A stretch of DNA of 64,000 nt from Raineyella sp. W15-4. Its GTDB lineage: Bacteria; Actinomycetota; Actinomycetes; Propionibacteriales; Propionibacteriaceae. The notes under the pieces are model-generated. The model did no database searches and had not been told where the DNA came from. It worked only from the letters and a program-made list of their open reading frames with translations. A program made the translations under genes and the position numbers. The stretch covers positions 1,302,001-1,366,000 of the forward strand of contig NZ_CP137079.1 of assembly GCF_033170155.1 (NCBI RefSeq), given 5' to 3'. Below, one piece after another: positions 17,170 through 24,952 of the stretch (the stretch's first letter is position 1; each line of letters opens with the position of its first letter).

Positions 17170-17655
17170 TCCGTCGACCGCCCCGTCGGCGGGCATCCCG
17201 GCGAGGACGTACTGGTCGTAGACGTCTTCCCAGCTGTAGAGGTCCCGCGGTTGCTCGCCGCGCAGGCACAGCTCCAGCCGGGACAGGCAGTTGGTCCAGC
17301 CGGCCGCGTTGAGCGCGGCCAGGTCGCGGTCGGCCAGGTAGATCGTCATCGTCAGCAGTGTCGAGTCGCCGTCCGGCATTAGGTCGAACCAGACCTCGTC
17401 GGTGCCGAAGGTGAACCCGAGCCGTTCCCCCTCCTCGTACGCCAGGACGGTGCCGAGCATCGGGTCGAAGCCCTCGTTCCCGAAGAACACCGTGCCGCCC
17501 TCCAGCGGCTCCAGCGTCAGGTGGGCGGGGAACCATCGGTCGAGCCGCCGGGTTTCGGTGAGGGACAGCCACACCCGGTGCGGTGGGCGGGGGTGGTGCA
17601 GGGTGAACCGGACGGCGGGACGGCCGTCGATGGTGCGGAAGGACCCGAGGTTCAT
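17152..17655 (-). CDS. SRPBCC (AHSA1-like) domain protein
   Basis: Cytoplasmic protein of 167 residues with the Bet v1/START-like fold expected for Activator of Hsp90 ATPase 1-like proteins. Typical patterns are RVWLSLTETRRLDRWFPA near 27-45 and GTDEVWFDLMPDGDSTLL near 90. Such proteins bind hydrophobic ligands or act as stress-related co-regulators; no specific ligand can be read here. ATG 17655 has an AGGAG site 9 nt upstream. It lies back-to-back with the radical SAM-linked gene. Confidence 0.75.
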   Translation of the reverse strand: MNLGSFRTIDGRPAVRFTLHHPRPPHRVWLSLTETRRLDRWFPAHLTLEPLEGGTVFFGNEGFDPMLGTVLAYEEGERLGFTFGTDEVWFDLMPDGDSTLLTMTIYLADRDLAALNAAGWTNCLSRLELCLRGEQPRDLYSWEDVYDQYVLAGMPADGAVDGLTGTA

Positions 17656-17840
17656 CGGCTGGCTCCTGGGGTAGTGGTGCGGAGGACATCCACACGTCGG
17701 TCCAGGTGCGCCGCTGCACGGTGGCGGACAGGGCCCCGCCGGGGCAGGACCCACCGTCTACGATAGGCGACGCCGGCCTCGGACGCCCATCGCGTTGCAC
17801 GGGGCAGGACGGGGTCCGGCGCCGGGTAGGGTGGCACCTC

Positions 17841-18551
17841 GTGGCACCCCAGCAGCAGCCCGAACAGCAGGCCCCGCCGGTCCAGCGGCTCCGGATCCGG
17901 TACGCCAAGCGCGGCCGGGCGCGGTTCGCCTCACACCGCGACGTCGTCCGAGCCTTCGAGCGGGCGTTGCGGCGGGCGCACGTCCCGATGGCCTACTCCT
18001 CGGGATTCAACCCGCACCCGCGGATCTCGTACGCCAACTCGTCGCCGACCGGCGCCGCGACCGAGGCGGAATACCTCGAGATCGGGCTGGCCGAGGTCTG
18101 TGACCCGGCCAAGGTGCTCGCCGCGCTCAACGACGCGATGCCCGACGGGCTGGTGCTGGTCGAGATCCGGGAGGCCGTCGCCGGCAAGGTCAGCGACGGG
18201 CTGGAGGCGTCCGTCTGGCGGGTGGAACTGCCCGGTGCGGATGGGCGGGCGATGGCCGACGCCGTCCGGCTGTTCCTCGATCGCGACGAGGTGGTCACCG
18301 AACGGATGACCAAGAACGGCCCGCGATCGTTCGACGCCCGGGCCGATGTGAAGGGGATCAGCGCATACGCCACCGGCGGGGTGCCGATGCTCGACCTGGT
18401 GATCGCCCACGGGGAGCCGCTGGTCCGACCCGACGACGTGCTGCGGGTGCTGCACGAGCTCCATCCGGACTTCACCGTGGCCGACCCGGCCAGGATGACC
18501 CGGCTGATCCAGGGCCGCCTCGAGCTGAACCGGGTGATCGCGCCCTGGTGA
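17841..18551 (+). CDS. TIGR03936 / DUF2344 radical SAM-linked protein
   Basis: Protein of 236 residues of the DUF2344 family, found next to or fused with TIGR03960-type radical SAM proteins. Diagnostic patterns are RIRYAKRGRARFASHRDVVR near 20, AYSSGFNPHPRISYA near 52 and EYLEIGLAEVCD near 75. Its role is unknown; it is probably a partner of the radical SAM protein at 5908, from which it is separated by the polysaccharide and malic enzyme genes. I chose GTG 17841, 8 nt after a TAGGGT box, over an upstream in-frame start that would add a non-conserved arm. Confidence 0.85.
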   Translation: MAPQQQPEQQAPPVQRLRIRYAKRGRARFASHRDVVRAFERALRRAHVPMAYSSGFNPHPRISYANSSPTGAATEAEYLEIGLAEVCDPAKVLAALNDAMPDGLVLVEIREAVAGKVSDGLEASVWRVELPGADGRAMADAVRLFLDRDEVVTERMTKNGPRSFDARADVKGISAYATGGVPMLDLVIAHGEPLVRPDDVLRVLHELHPDFTVADPARMTRLIQGRLELNRVIAPW

Positions 18552-18595
18552 CCGGTGGGCCCGATCACCAGGGCCGGGCCCGGTCGGGCCCGACC
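18543..18595. terminator. Bidirectional terminator region between radical SAM-linked gene and ctaA
   Basis: Two adjacent hairpins lie between convergent genes: CCCTGGTGA/TCACCAGGG (18543-18573, overlapping the stop codon) and the palindrome GGTCGGGCCCGACC (18582-18595). Confidence 0.5.
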
Positions 18596-18654
18596 GACCG
18601 GGCGGCGGCCCGTCCGGCTGCGGCGAGGTCGGGCCGGGTGCCGAGGAGGTCGGA

Positions 18655-19554
18655 TCAGGCGTTGGCGAGGTCGGGCGTGCTCGCGGTGCTGCGGGCCTCG
18701 GTCGGCCGTCGTACGGACAGCGCGAGGTCGGTGGCGGCGATCATCACCAGGCACACCCCGAGCAGGTGCACGATGATCAGCCCGCGCGGCAGACCGGTGA
18801 AGTACTGCACGTAGCCGACCGCGCCCTGCAGCAGCAACACCCCGAGCAGGGCGTACGACTGGTGACTGCGCAGCGTCACGACCAGATAGATCGTCACCGC
18901 GACCAGCAGCCACACGCTCACTGCGTGGACCTTGGCGATCGTCTCCAGATCGAGTCCGGTGCGCGGGGAGGACAGGTCACCGGCATGCGGGCCGGAGCCG
19001 GTGACCAGGGTGCCGAGGTAGACGGCGACCCAGGTCAACGCGTACGCCACCCGGGTGAGGGTGACCGGGAGGGTGCCCGCCACCGTGCTGGTCCGGCGCC
19101 GGGCCAGGGCGAGGTTCCAGGTGCAGATGCTGACCAGTGCCGCGGACAGCAGCAGATGGACGGCGACGAGGTAGGGGCTGAGCCGCACCCAGACGGTGAT
19201 GCCGCCGACCACCGCCTGCAGGACGATACCGACCATCACCAGCTGGCTGAGCATCCGGACCCGCGGCACCCGGGTGCCGTTCTCCCGGGTCCGCCAGGCG
19301 GCGATGATGGTACCGACCGCGACAATGATCAGCACGAAGGTGAGCAGCCGGTTGCCGAACTCGATCGCCCCGTGCAGGCCGTTCGCCGGCAGGGTGACGT
19401 ACGAGTCCGGGGAGCACTTGGGCCACTGGGAGCAGCCCAGACCCGAGCCGGTGACCCGGACGATGCCGCCGGTGAGGATGATGCCGCTGTTGGCGATGAG
19501 GTTCGCCAGCGACCAGCCGCGCAGCGCGCGCGTCGTGCCGAACAGTCGGGTCAT
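18655..19554 (-). CDS. ctaA: Heme A synthase CtaA (COX15 family)
   Basis: Oxidises heme O to heme A for cytochrome c oxidase. The protein has 299 residues and eight predicted helices. The extracytoplasmic cysteine pair is in GCSQWPKC near 40. Heme-ligand histidines are visible in LHGAIEFGNR near 60, VAVHLLLSA near 130, KVHAVSVW and IIVHLLGV. The ATG overlaps the permease stop (ATGA), so the correct start is 19554 although the frame is open upstream. The ctaA-permease-ATPase order matches Rv1456c-Rv1458c in Mycobacterium tuberculosis. Confidence 0.92.
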   Translation of the reverse strand: MTRLFGTTRALRGWSLANLIANSGIILTGGIVRVTGSGLGCSQWPKCSPDSYVTLPANGLHGAIEFGNRLLTFVLIIVAVGTIIAAWRTRENGTRVPRVRMLSQLVMVGIVLQAVVGGITVWVRLSPYLVAVHLLLSAALVSICTWNLALARRRTSTVAGTLPVTLTRVAYALTWVAVYLGTLVTGSGPHAGDLSSPRTGLDLETIAKVHAVSVWLLVAVTIYLVVTLRSHQSYALLGVLLLQGAVGYVQYFTGLPRGLIIVHLLGVCLVMIAATDLALSVRRPTEARSTASTPDLANA

Positions 19555-20399
19555 GAGGTCCAACGGAAAGCCTTTCGTGCGGCCAGCGCGCCCAGCACCG
19601 ACCAGACCAACCCTACGAGGAGGGGCTGCCAGAGCACCGTACCGTCGGACCAGGCGCGGAGCGACTCGCCGACGGCGGCGGTGGGCAGCAGGGCAACCAC
19701 GGGACGCAGGGCCTCCGGGTAGCGGCCGAGCGGCAGCATCACCGCGCCGCCCATCAAGAGCACAAGGTAGATGAGGTTGGCCAGCCCGAGGGTCACCTCG
19801 GCGCGCAGTGTGCCGCCCAGCAGCATCCCGATCGCGGCGAAGGCGAGTCCGCCGAGGATCGTCGTGAGCGTCGTCACCAGGGTGGGCAGCAGGCCGCCGA
19901 CCGGGCGCCAGCCGAGCGCCAGGGCGATCACCGCGAGGACGGCCAGCTGGCCGATCGAGACGATCACCAACGAGATCGCCTTGCCGAGCAGCAGCCCGCC
20001 ACGGCCCAGCGGGGTGGGGGAGAGTCGCTCCAGCACACCGTAGCGGCGCTCGAACCCGATGTTGATCGCCAGCGAGGTGAAACAGGTGGACCAGACCGCC
20101 AGGGCGAAGACCGACGGGGCCAGCTCGCGGAACCCGTAGCCGAGCGCGGGGCCGAACCATTTGCCGACCACCAGGAAGCCGATCGGGATGACCAGGGCCA
20201 GCAGCAGCTGCTCGCCGTTGCGGACCAGCAGCCTGGTCTCCATCAGGGCGTGGCTCCACACCCGGCGCCCGGCGGGTGCCGCTCCCGGGGCGGGGGAGTA
20301 GTCGAGCGCGGTCACGAGACCTCCTGCCGTGGATATCACGGAACCTCCTGCCGTGGGTGAGCCGGCGGTGTCACCCAGTGGTGCGTCCGGGCCGGTCAT
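19551..20399 (-). CDS. ABC-2 type transporter permease
   Basis: Six-helix ABC-2 membrane subunit of 282 residues. A hydrophilic, Gly/Ala-rich N-terminal arm of about 45 residues precedes the conserved region (HALMETRLLVRNGEQLLLAL, then FERRYGVLERLSPTPLGR). It pairs with the ATPase at 20396-21115; starts and stops overlap by four bases on both sides. The transported substance is not known; location next to ctaA suggests a role near cytochrome biogenesis or drug export. Confidence 0.88.
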   Translation of the reverse strand: MTGPDAPLGDTAGSPTAGGSVISTAGGLVTALDYSPAPGAAPAGRRVWSHALMETRLLVRNGEQLLLALVIPIGFLVVGKWFGPALGYGFRELAPSVFALAVWSTCFTSLAINIGFERRYGVLERLSPTPLGRGGLLLGKAISLVIVSIGQLAVLAVIALALGWRPVGGLLPTLVTTLTTILGGLAFAAIGMLLGGTLRAEVTLGLANLIYLVLLMGGAVMLPLGRYPEALRPVVALLPTAAVGESLRAWSDGTVLWQPLLVGLVWSVLGALAARKAFRWTS

Positions 20400-21115
20400 G
20401 GGTGCATCCGGGCGTCGGTGTGCGCGAGGAAGACGTCCTCGAGCGATTTCCCGTCGGCGGTCAGCTCCGCCACGGTGCCGGCCAGGGCGATCCGGCCGTG
20501 ATCGATGATCCAGATCCGGTTGGCCAGTTCCGCGGCCTCGTCCATCAGATGCGTGGTGAGCAGCACCGAGACACCGGCATCGCGCAGGTCCCCGACGAGC
20601 GCCCACACCGAGCGGCGCGAGTGCGGGTCCATCCCGGCGGTCGGCTCGTCCAGGAAGACCAGCTCCGGGCGGCCGACCAGCGCCCCGGCCAGGTTGACCG
20701 CCTGCTGCTGGCCACCGGAGAGCCGGCGATAAGGGGTCGAGGCGAACTCGTGCAGCCCGAGCCGCTCCGCCAGCGGCTCGACCGGCAACGGGTGGGCGTG
20801 CAGCGACGCGAGGTAGCGGAGCAGCTCCAGCGGTCGTACGCCGGACCAGGCGCCGGTGGTCTGCGGCATCATCCCGACCCGGCCGGTGGCGCACGCGGTG
20901 GCGACATCCTCGCCCATGATCCGGATCGTGCCCGAGTCCGGGGTGAGGATCCCGGTGCAGCACCGGATCAGGGTCGTCTTGCCGGCTCCGTTGGGGCCCA
21001 GCAGAGCGGTGACCCGGCCCGGTTCCGCGCGCAGCGCGAGGTGGTCGATGATGGTGCGCCCGCCGAGGCGTACGACCAGGTCGGTGATCTCGAGGGCGGC
21101 GGGGGAGTCGGGCAC
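20396..21115 (-). CDS. ABC transporter ATP-binding protein (CcmA/DrrA type)
   Basis: ATPase of 239 residues. Walker A is GPNGAGKTT near 39, the Q-loop MMPQTTG near 82, the signature LSGGQQQ near 133, Walker B LVFLDEPTAGMD near 153 and the H-loop TTHLMDEA near 187. It powers the permease encoded next. The start is GTG 21115, 6 nt after a TAGACT box, so the three-gene ABC-ctaA transcript is probably leaderless. Confidence 0.92.
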   Translation of the reverse strand: MPDSPAALEITDLVVRLGGRTIIDHLALRAEPGRVTALLGPNGAGKTTLIRCCTGILTPDSGTIRIMGEDVATACATGRVGMMPQTTGAWSGVRPLELLRYLASLHAHPLPVEPLAERLGLHEFASTPYRRLSGGQQQAVNLAGALVGRPELVFLDEPTAGMDPHSRRSVWALVGDLRDAGVSVLLTTHLMDEAAELANRIWIIDHGRIALAGTVAELTADGKSLEDVFLAHTDARMHP

Positions 21116-21121
21116 TCGTTG

Positions 21122-21127
21122 AGTCTA
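21122..21127 (-). promoter_or_regulatory. -10 box (TAGACT), leaderless ABC-ctaA promoter
   Basis: TAGACT on the minus strand, then 6 nt, then GTG 21115. The arrangement is identical to the malic enzyme promoter. Confidence 0.5.
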
Positions 21128-21273
21128 GGACCGGCGAGCCTGAGAATCCGGTGAGGGGTGTCGCGTGGGCTTGGCCCGACCTCCGCTGTCGTGTCCCGGA
21201 TCCGCGGTTTGCGGGCGGGTGAGCCCTCGCCGGTGCTGCCCGTACGGCCTCGCCGGAGTGGTACCTCTCGCAG

Positions 21274-21279
21274 TAGGCT
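21274..21279 (+). promoter_or_regulatory. -10 box (TAGGCT) for the membrane protein at 21286
   Basis: TAGGCT is followed by 6 nt and ATG 21286, consistent with a leaderless transcript diverging from the ABC-ctaA operon. Confidence 0.45.
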
Positions 21280-21285
21280 CGGGCC

Positions 21286-21726
21286 ATGAGCTCCCCGGTC
21301 CGTCCGGCGGAAGGACGACCGTCGAGCAGAACGATCGCCCCCGTGCACGTCGTCGACCTCTTCGTCTACGTCGTGGTACTCAATCTCGCGGCACAGTTCG
21401 TGCCGGTGGTGATCACCGAGACTTTCTCCATGTCCCTGCTCGCTGCCTTCGTGCTCAAAGTCGTGCTCGAGGTGGTCCTGTTGGTCAAGGACCGGGTGAA
21501 GGCCAGGTTCAAGTCGGCCACGCGGCCCCTGATCCGCGTGGCCTTCGCGCTGCTGCTGTGGGTGGTCCTGGCCGGCAGCAAGTTCCTGGTCCTCGAACTC
21601 ATCGCCCTGGTCTTCCACGGACGGGTCAGTCTGGGTGGCTTCTGGTCGGTGACCGGCCTCGTTGTGGTCCTGATGCTGTGCCGTGTCGGTGTCCGCCGCC
21701 TGCTCGCGCCCCCGGCCGGCGGATAA
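21286..21726 (+). CDS. Hypothetical four-helix membrane protein
   Basis: Protein of 146 residues with about four hydrophobic segments (near 25-45, 48-66, 82-100 and 112-130) and basic linkers (KDRVKARFKSATRPLIR). I recognise no named family. It diverges from the ABC-ctaA operon and ends before the repeat cluster at 21811. The start is supported by a leaderless-type promoter rather than a ribosome site. Confidence 0.6.
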   Translation: MSSPVRPAEGRPSSRTIAPVHVVDLFVYVVVLNLAAQFVPVVITETFSMSLLAAFVLKVVLEVVLLVKDRVKARFKSATRPLIRVAFALLLWVVLAGSKFLVLELIALVFHGRVSLGGFWSVTGLVVVLMLCRVGVRRLLAPPAGG

Positions 21727-21810
21727 CACCGGCACCGGCGGACGTGATCGGCCCAGCGCCTCCTTGCGCGGCCGGCTGGAGGACGGCTTGAGGCCGGCTG
21801 GGGCAGTCGC

Positions 21811-21936
21811 GCGTTCCCGCGGACCTTTGTGCGTTCCCGCGGATACGCAGGGTGCAGCGGGAACATCACAGCGTCCGCGGGAACCGGGTCGGGGTCCCGT
21901 TGCGTCCGCGGGAGTGTCACAAGGTCCGCGGGAACC
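21811..21936. repeat. Cluster of short direct and inverted GC-rich repeats
   Basis: Two direct copies of GCGTTCCCGCGGA (21811, 21831) are followed by inverted copies or part-copies of the same word (about 21855, 21871, 21902 and 21925; core TCCGCGGGAAC). Spacing is roughly 20-30 nt. The 260 bases between the convergent genes ending at 21726 and 21987 contain nothing else I can identify. The cluster could fold into hairpins and act as a bidirectional terminator. It also marks the left edge of the catabolic island. Confidence 0.75.
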
Positions 21937-21986
21937 TTGCTGTCAGCAGCGTCGGCCCCCGACCCGCCACCTCGGCCCGCGCCCCC

Positions 21987-22790
21987 TCACCCGAGGAACG
22001 CGGCCAACAGCGCCGCGACCTCATCGGGTGCCTCGTGGTTGACGATGTGACCGCTGCCGGCCACGACGCGTAACTGGGCCGTGGGCAGCGCCGCCGCTAA
22101 CTGACGCATCGAGGCGACCGGCCCGCCACCGTGGTCGTGCTCGGCGGCCACCAACAGCGTCGGGGTGGACAGGGATGCGAGCCGCGCGGTGAGGTCCATC
22201 GCGACGAAGGCGCCGACGTACGCGACGTAGCCGTCGACGGAGCTGCGCCGGAACCCGGCCGTGAGTCGCTGCTCGACCTCCGGGTGGGCGGCCCGGAAGT
22301 CGTCCCCCAGCCAGCGCTCCACGGTGACCTCCCCGAGCCCTTCTAGACCGTCGCGCCGGGCGATCGCCTGCCGATCGCGCCAGAAGTCGCGCCGGTCGTC
22401 GGGCTGGCGTGCCCGGCAGCAGCAGGCGACCACCTTCTCCACCCGGTCGGGGTGATCGAGGGCGAGGGTCAGGGCGGTGGAGCCGCCGAAGCCCAGCCCG
22501 ACCACGCTGGACCGTTCGATGGCGAGCGCGTCCCACAGCGCGACGATCCCCTCGGCGACACCCTCGATCCGTAGGTCGGCCGGCGGCGCTTCGCTCGCCC
22601 CGCACCCCCAGGGCTCGAACCGCAGCACCCGGTGGGTCGCCGACAGCTCGCTTGCCTGGCGCTCCCAGAACATGGCGTCGTTCCCGATGCCAGGCACGAA
22701 GGTCACCCAGGGGGCGCCGTCCGGCCCGGCCACGTACGCCTCCAGCCGCGGCCACTCGGGGACGGCCAGGTCGGGCAGGTGGGCAGCCAC
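21987..22790 (-). CDS. Alpha/beta hydrolase-fold protein lacking the usual nucleophile serine
   Basis: Protein of 267 residues with the alpha/beta hydrolase fold, similar in pattern to 3-oxoadipate enol-lactonase and C-C hydrolases (FVPGIGNDAMFWERQ near 30, RFEPWGCGASE near 57). The acid (LVAAEHDHG near 213) and histidine (GSGHIVNHEAP near 245) are present. The nucleophile elbow reads GLGFGG where GxSxGG is expected, so Ser is Gly. The paralog at 40657 has the normal GNSFGG. It may have lost hydrolase activity or use another chemistry. GTG start, one base after the VOC gene. Confidence 0.75.
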   Translation of the reverse strand: MAAHLPDLAVPEWPRLEAYVAGPDGAPWVTFVPGIGNDAMFWERQASELSATHRVLRFEPWGCGASEAPPADLRIEGVAEGIVALWDALAIERSSVVGLGFGGSTALTLALDHPDRVEKVVACCCRARQPDDRRDFWRDRQAIARRDGLEGLGEVTVERWLGDDFRAAHPEVEQRLTAGFRRSSVDGYVAYVGAFVAMDLTARLASLSTPTLLVAAEHDHGGGPVASMRQLAAALPTAQLRVVAGSGHIVNHEAPDEVAALLAAFLG

Positions 22791-22791
22791 G

Positions 22792-23403
22792 TCAGGCCTC
22801 CTTCGGTGCGGGACGTACGTGCGGGGCGCCGGGGATGAAGTCGTCGGTGGTCCCGGCCCGGAAGCCCTCCAGCGCCTCGAGGGCGGCGCCGTCGACGTAG
22901 TAGAGCTCGGTGTAGCAGCCGATCGCCTCCCTGGTGTCCCAGTAGCTCCACCGGCAGTTGCCGGTGTCGGCCCGGAACCAGCCGGCCATCGCCTTGACGA
23001 GTCCGCGGGCGGTGTAGTGCGCCTCGGCCGCCTCGAATTCGGCCGGGTCGGGGAGCCGGAAGCCGATGTGGTGCGGGCCGGTGCCGTGCTCGTCGAGCCA
23101 GTCCCGATAGATGCTGCGGCCGCCGTCGTGCTCGGCCAGTTCGATCAGTGTGTCGCCGGCGAAGCTGTACGCACAGCTGAACTGGAAGTCCTCCGGCTCG
23201 CCCCAGTACTCCTTGTCGACCTGGTGCTTCGCCAGGTCGTACGCCGTGGACCAGCGGTCGACGCCATTGACCCTCCGCCAGTGGTCGATCGCCGTGTCGA
23301 GGTCCTCGACGACGAAGCAGATCTGGTCGAAGGCCTGGCCGATGAAAGCCGGGACCTCCGCCCCCGCGGCATCCGCGGCGGTGGCGACGGTGTTCGTGGT
23401 CAT
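22792..23403 (-). CDS. VOC family protein (glyoxalase/dioxygenase-like)
   Basis: Protein of 203 residues with a vicinal oxygen chelate pattern: FDQICFVVEDLDTAIDHWR near 25 and GPHHIGFRLPDPAEFEAAEA near 108, where a His is a likely metal ligand. A later Glu (CYTELYYVDG) could be another ligand. The exact reaction (isomerase, lyase or dioxygenase) cannot be assigned. It belongs to the minus-strand catabolic operon, 25 nt after the aldehyde dehydrogenase. Confidence 0.7.
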   Translation of the reverse strand: MTTNTVATAADAAGAEVPAFIGQAFDQICFVVEDLDTAIDHWRRVNGVDRWSTAYDLAKHQVDKEYWGEPEDFQFSCAYSFAGDTLIELAEHDGGRSIYRDWLDEHGTGPHHIGFRLPDPAEFEAAEAHYTARGLVKAMAGWFRADTGNCRWSYWDTREAIGCYTELYYVDGAALEALEGFRAGTTDDFIPGAPHVRPAPKEA

Positions 23404-23427
23404 CTCTTGCTCCTTACGTACGTGCCC

Positions 23428-24927
23428 TCACCAGGAGACCGCGGTGTACTTGCTCTCCAGGTACTCCAGCAGGCCCTCGTGGCCGCCCTCCTTGCCGACG
23501 CCGGACTCCTTCCAGCCGCCGAACGGGGCCGCCGGGTCGGAGACCTTGCCGCGGTTGATGCCGACCATGCCGGACTCGAGGCGCTCGGCGATCGCCAGGC
23601 CGTTGCCGATGTCGCGGGTCTGGACGAAGGAGACCAGGCCGACGTCGACGCTGTTGGCCCGCGCGATGACGTCGTCGATGTCGGTGAAGGTCGCGACCGG
23701 GGCCACCGGGCCGAAGATCTCCTCCTCCATCGCCCGGGCGTCCAGCGGGACGCCGCGCAGCAGGGTCGGCTGGAGGAAGTGCCCGGGGGCGTCCACGGCA
23801 TCGCCGCCCTGGGCGACCGTGGCGCCGCGGTCGTGGGCGTCCTGGATCAGGGCGAGCATGCCGTCGCGCTCCTGGCCGGTCACCATGGCACCCAACTCGA
23901 CGCCGGGCGTCAGGCCATGGCCCACGGTGACCCTCGACATCGCCTCGGCGAAACGGCTGCTGAACTCGGCCTCGACCGCCTCGTGGACGTAGAACCGGTT
24001 GGCGGCGGTGCAGGACTGGCCGCCGTTGCGCAGCTTGGCGACCATGGCGCTGTTCACCGCGACGTCGAGATCGGCGTCCTCCAACACGATGAACGGCGCA
24101 TTGCCGCCCAGCTCCATGGACGTACGCAGCACCCGCCGGGCGGCCTGCTCCAACAGGATCTTGCCGACGCCGGTCGAGCCGGTGAAGGAGATCTTGCGAA
24201 CCCGCTTGTCGGCCATCATAGCGGCGACGCTGGCCGAGGAGCTGCGCGGCGTGACGACGTTGACCACGCCGGCCGGGACGCCGGCCTGTTCGAAGACCCG
24301 GGCCATCGCCAGCACGGTGAGCGGGGTCTCCTTCGCCGGGCGCAGCACGGTCGTGCAGCCGGCGGCCAGGGCGGGGCCGATCTTGCGGGTGGCCATCGCG
24401 GCCGGGAAGTTCCACGGGGTGACGAACAGCGAGACCCCGACCGGGTGCAGGGTCGTGATGATCCGGTAGTCACCGCTGGGCGCGGTGCTGACGTTGCCGA
24501 GGGCCCGGACGGCCTCCTCGGAGAACCAGCGTAGGAACTCCGCGGCGTAGTCGACCTCGCCGAGGGCCTCGCCGTACGCCTTGCCGCTCTCCAGCGTGAT
24601 CAACCGGGCGATGTCGGCCTTCTGGGCGATCATCAGGTCGAACGAACGCCGCAGGATCTCGGCCCGTTGCCGGGGCGGGGTGGCGGCCCAGCCCGCGGCG
24701 GCCTCGTCGGCCGCCGTCACGGCGTCGAGGCAGTCGTCCAGGGTGCCGTCGGCGACCTCGACGATCGTCTCGGCCCTGCCCGGGTCCTCGACCGGGAAGC
24801 TGGCGCCGTCGGACGCGGCGCGCCATTCACCGCCGATGTACTGGCGGCCCTGCAGGGCTAGGTCGTACGCCGATCCCGGGGTCACGGTGCCGAGGGTGCC
24901 GGTGGTCAGGGTGCTGGTCATGGTCAC
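23428..24927 (-). CDS. NAD(P)-dependent aldehyde dehydrogenase (succinate-semialdehyde dehydrogenase-like)
   Basis: ALDH superfamily enzyme of 499 residues. The catalytic Cys is in GGQSCTAANRFYV near 305, the general-base Glu in MELGGNAPF near 270, and the cofactor region in FTGSTGVGK near 250. The overall pattern is closest to GabD-type succinate-semialdehyde dehydrogenases. In this operon it may instead oxidise the aldehyde released by the adjacent DapA-family aldolase. ATG 24927; the aldolase stop is 25 nt upstream. Confidence 0.88.
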   Translation of the reverse strand: MTMTSTLTTGTLGTVTPGSAYDLALQGRQYIGGEWRAASDGASFPVEDPGRAETIVEVADGTLDDCLDAVTAADEAAAGWAATPPRQRAEILRRSFDLMIAQKADIARLITLESGKAYGEALGEVDYAAEFLRWFSEEAVRALGNVSTAPSGDYRIITTLHPVGVSLFVTPWNFPAAMATRKIGPALAAGCTTVLRPAKETPLTVLAMARVFEQAGVPAGVVNVVTPRSSSASVAAMMADKRVRKISFTGSTGVGKILLEQAARRVLRTSMELGGNAPFIVLEDADLDVAVNSAMVAKLRNGGQSCTAANRFYVHEAVEAEFSSRFAEAMSRVTVGHGLTPGVELGAMVTGQERDGMLALIQDAHDRGATVAQGGDAVDAPGHFLQPTLLRGVPLDARAMEEEIFGPVAPVATFTDIDDVIARANSVDVGLVSFVQTRDIGNGLAIAERLESGMVGINRGKVSDPAAPFGGWKESGVGKEGGHEGLLEYLESKYTAVSW

Positions 24928-24952
24928 TGTCTCGTTCCTCTCGGTCCCGGGC

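Noticed and set aside
18655-20259. A single 534-residue protein covering ctaA and part of the permease
   Set aside because: Only the part from ATG 19554 matches CtaA. Upstream is a shadow of the permease frame, and the ATGA overlap supports separate genes.
21811-21936. The repeat cluster as a CRISPR array
   Set aside because: Units are only about 11-13 bp, occur in both orientations, have uneven spacing, and no cas genes are near.
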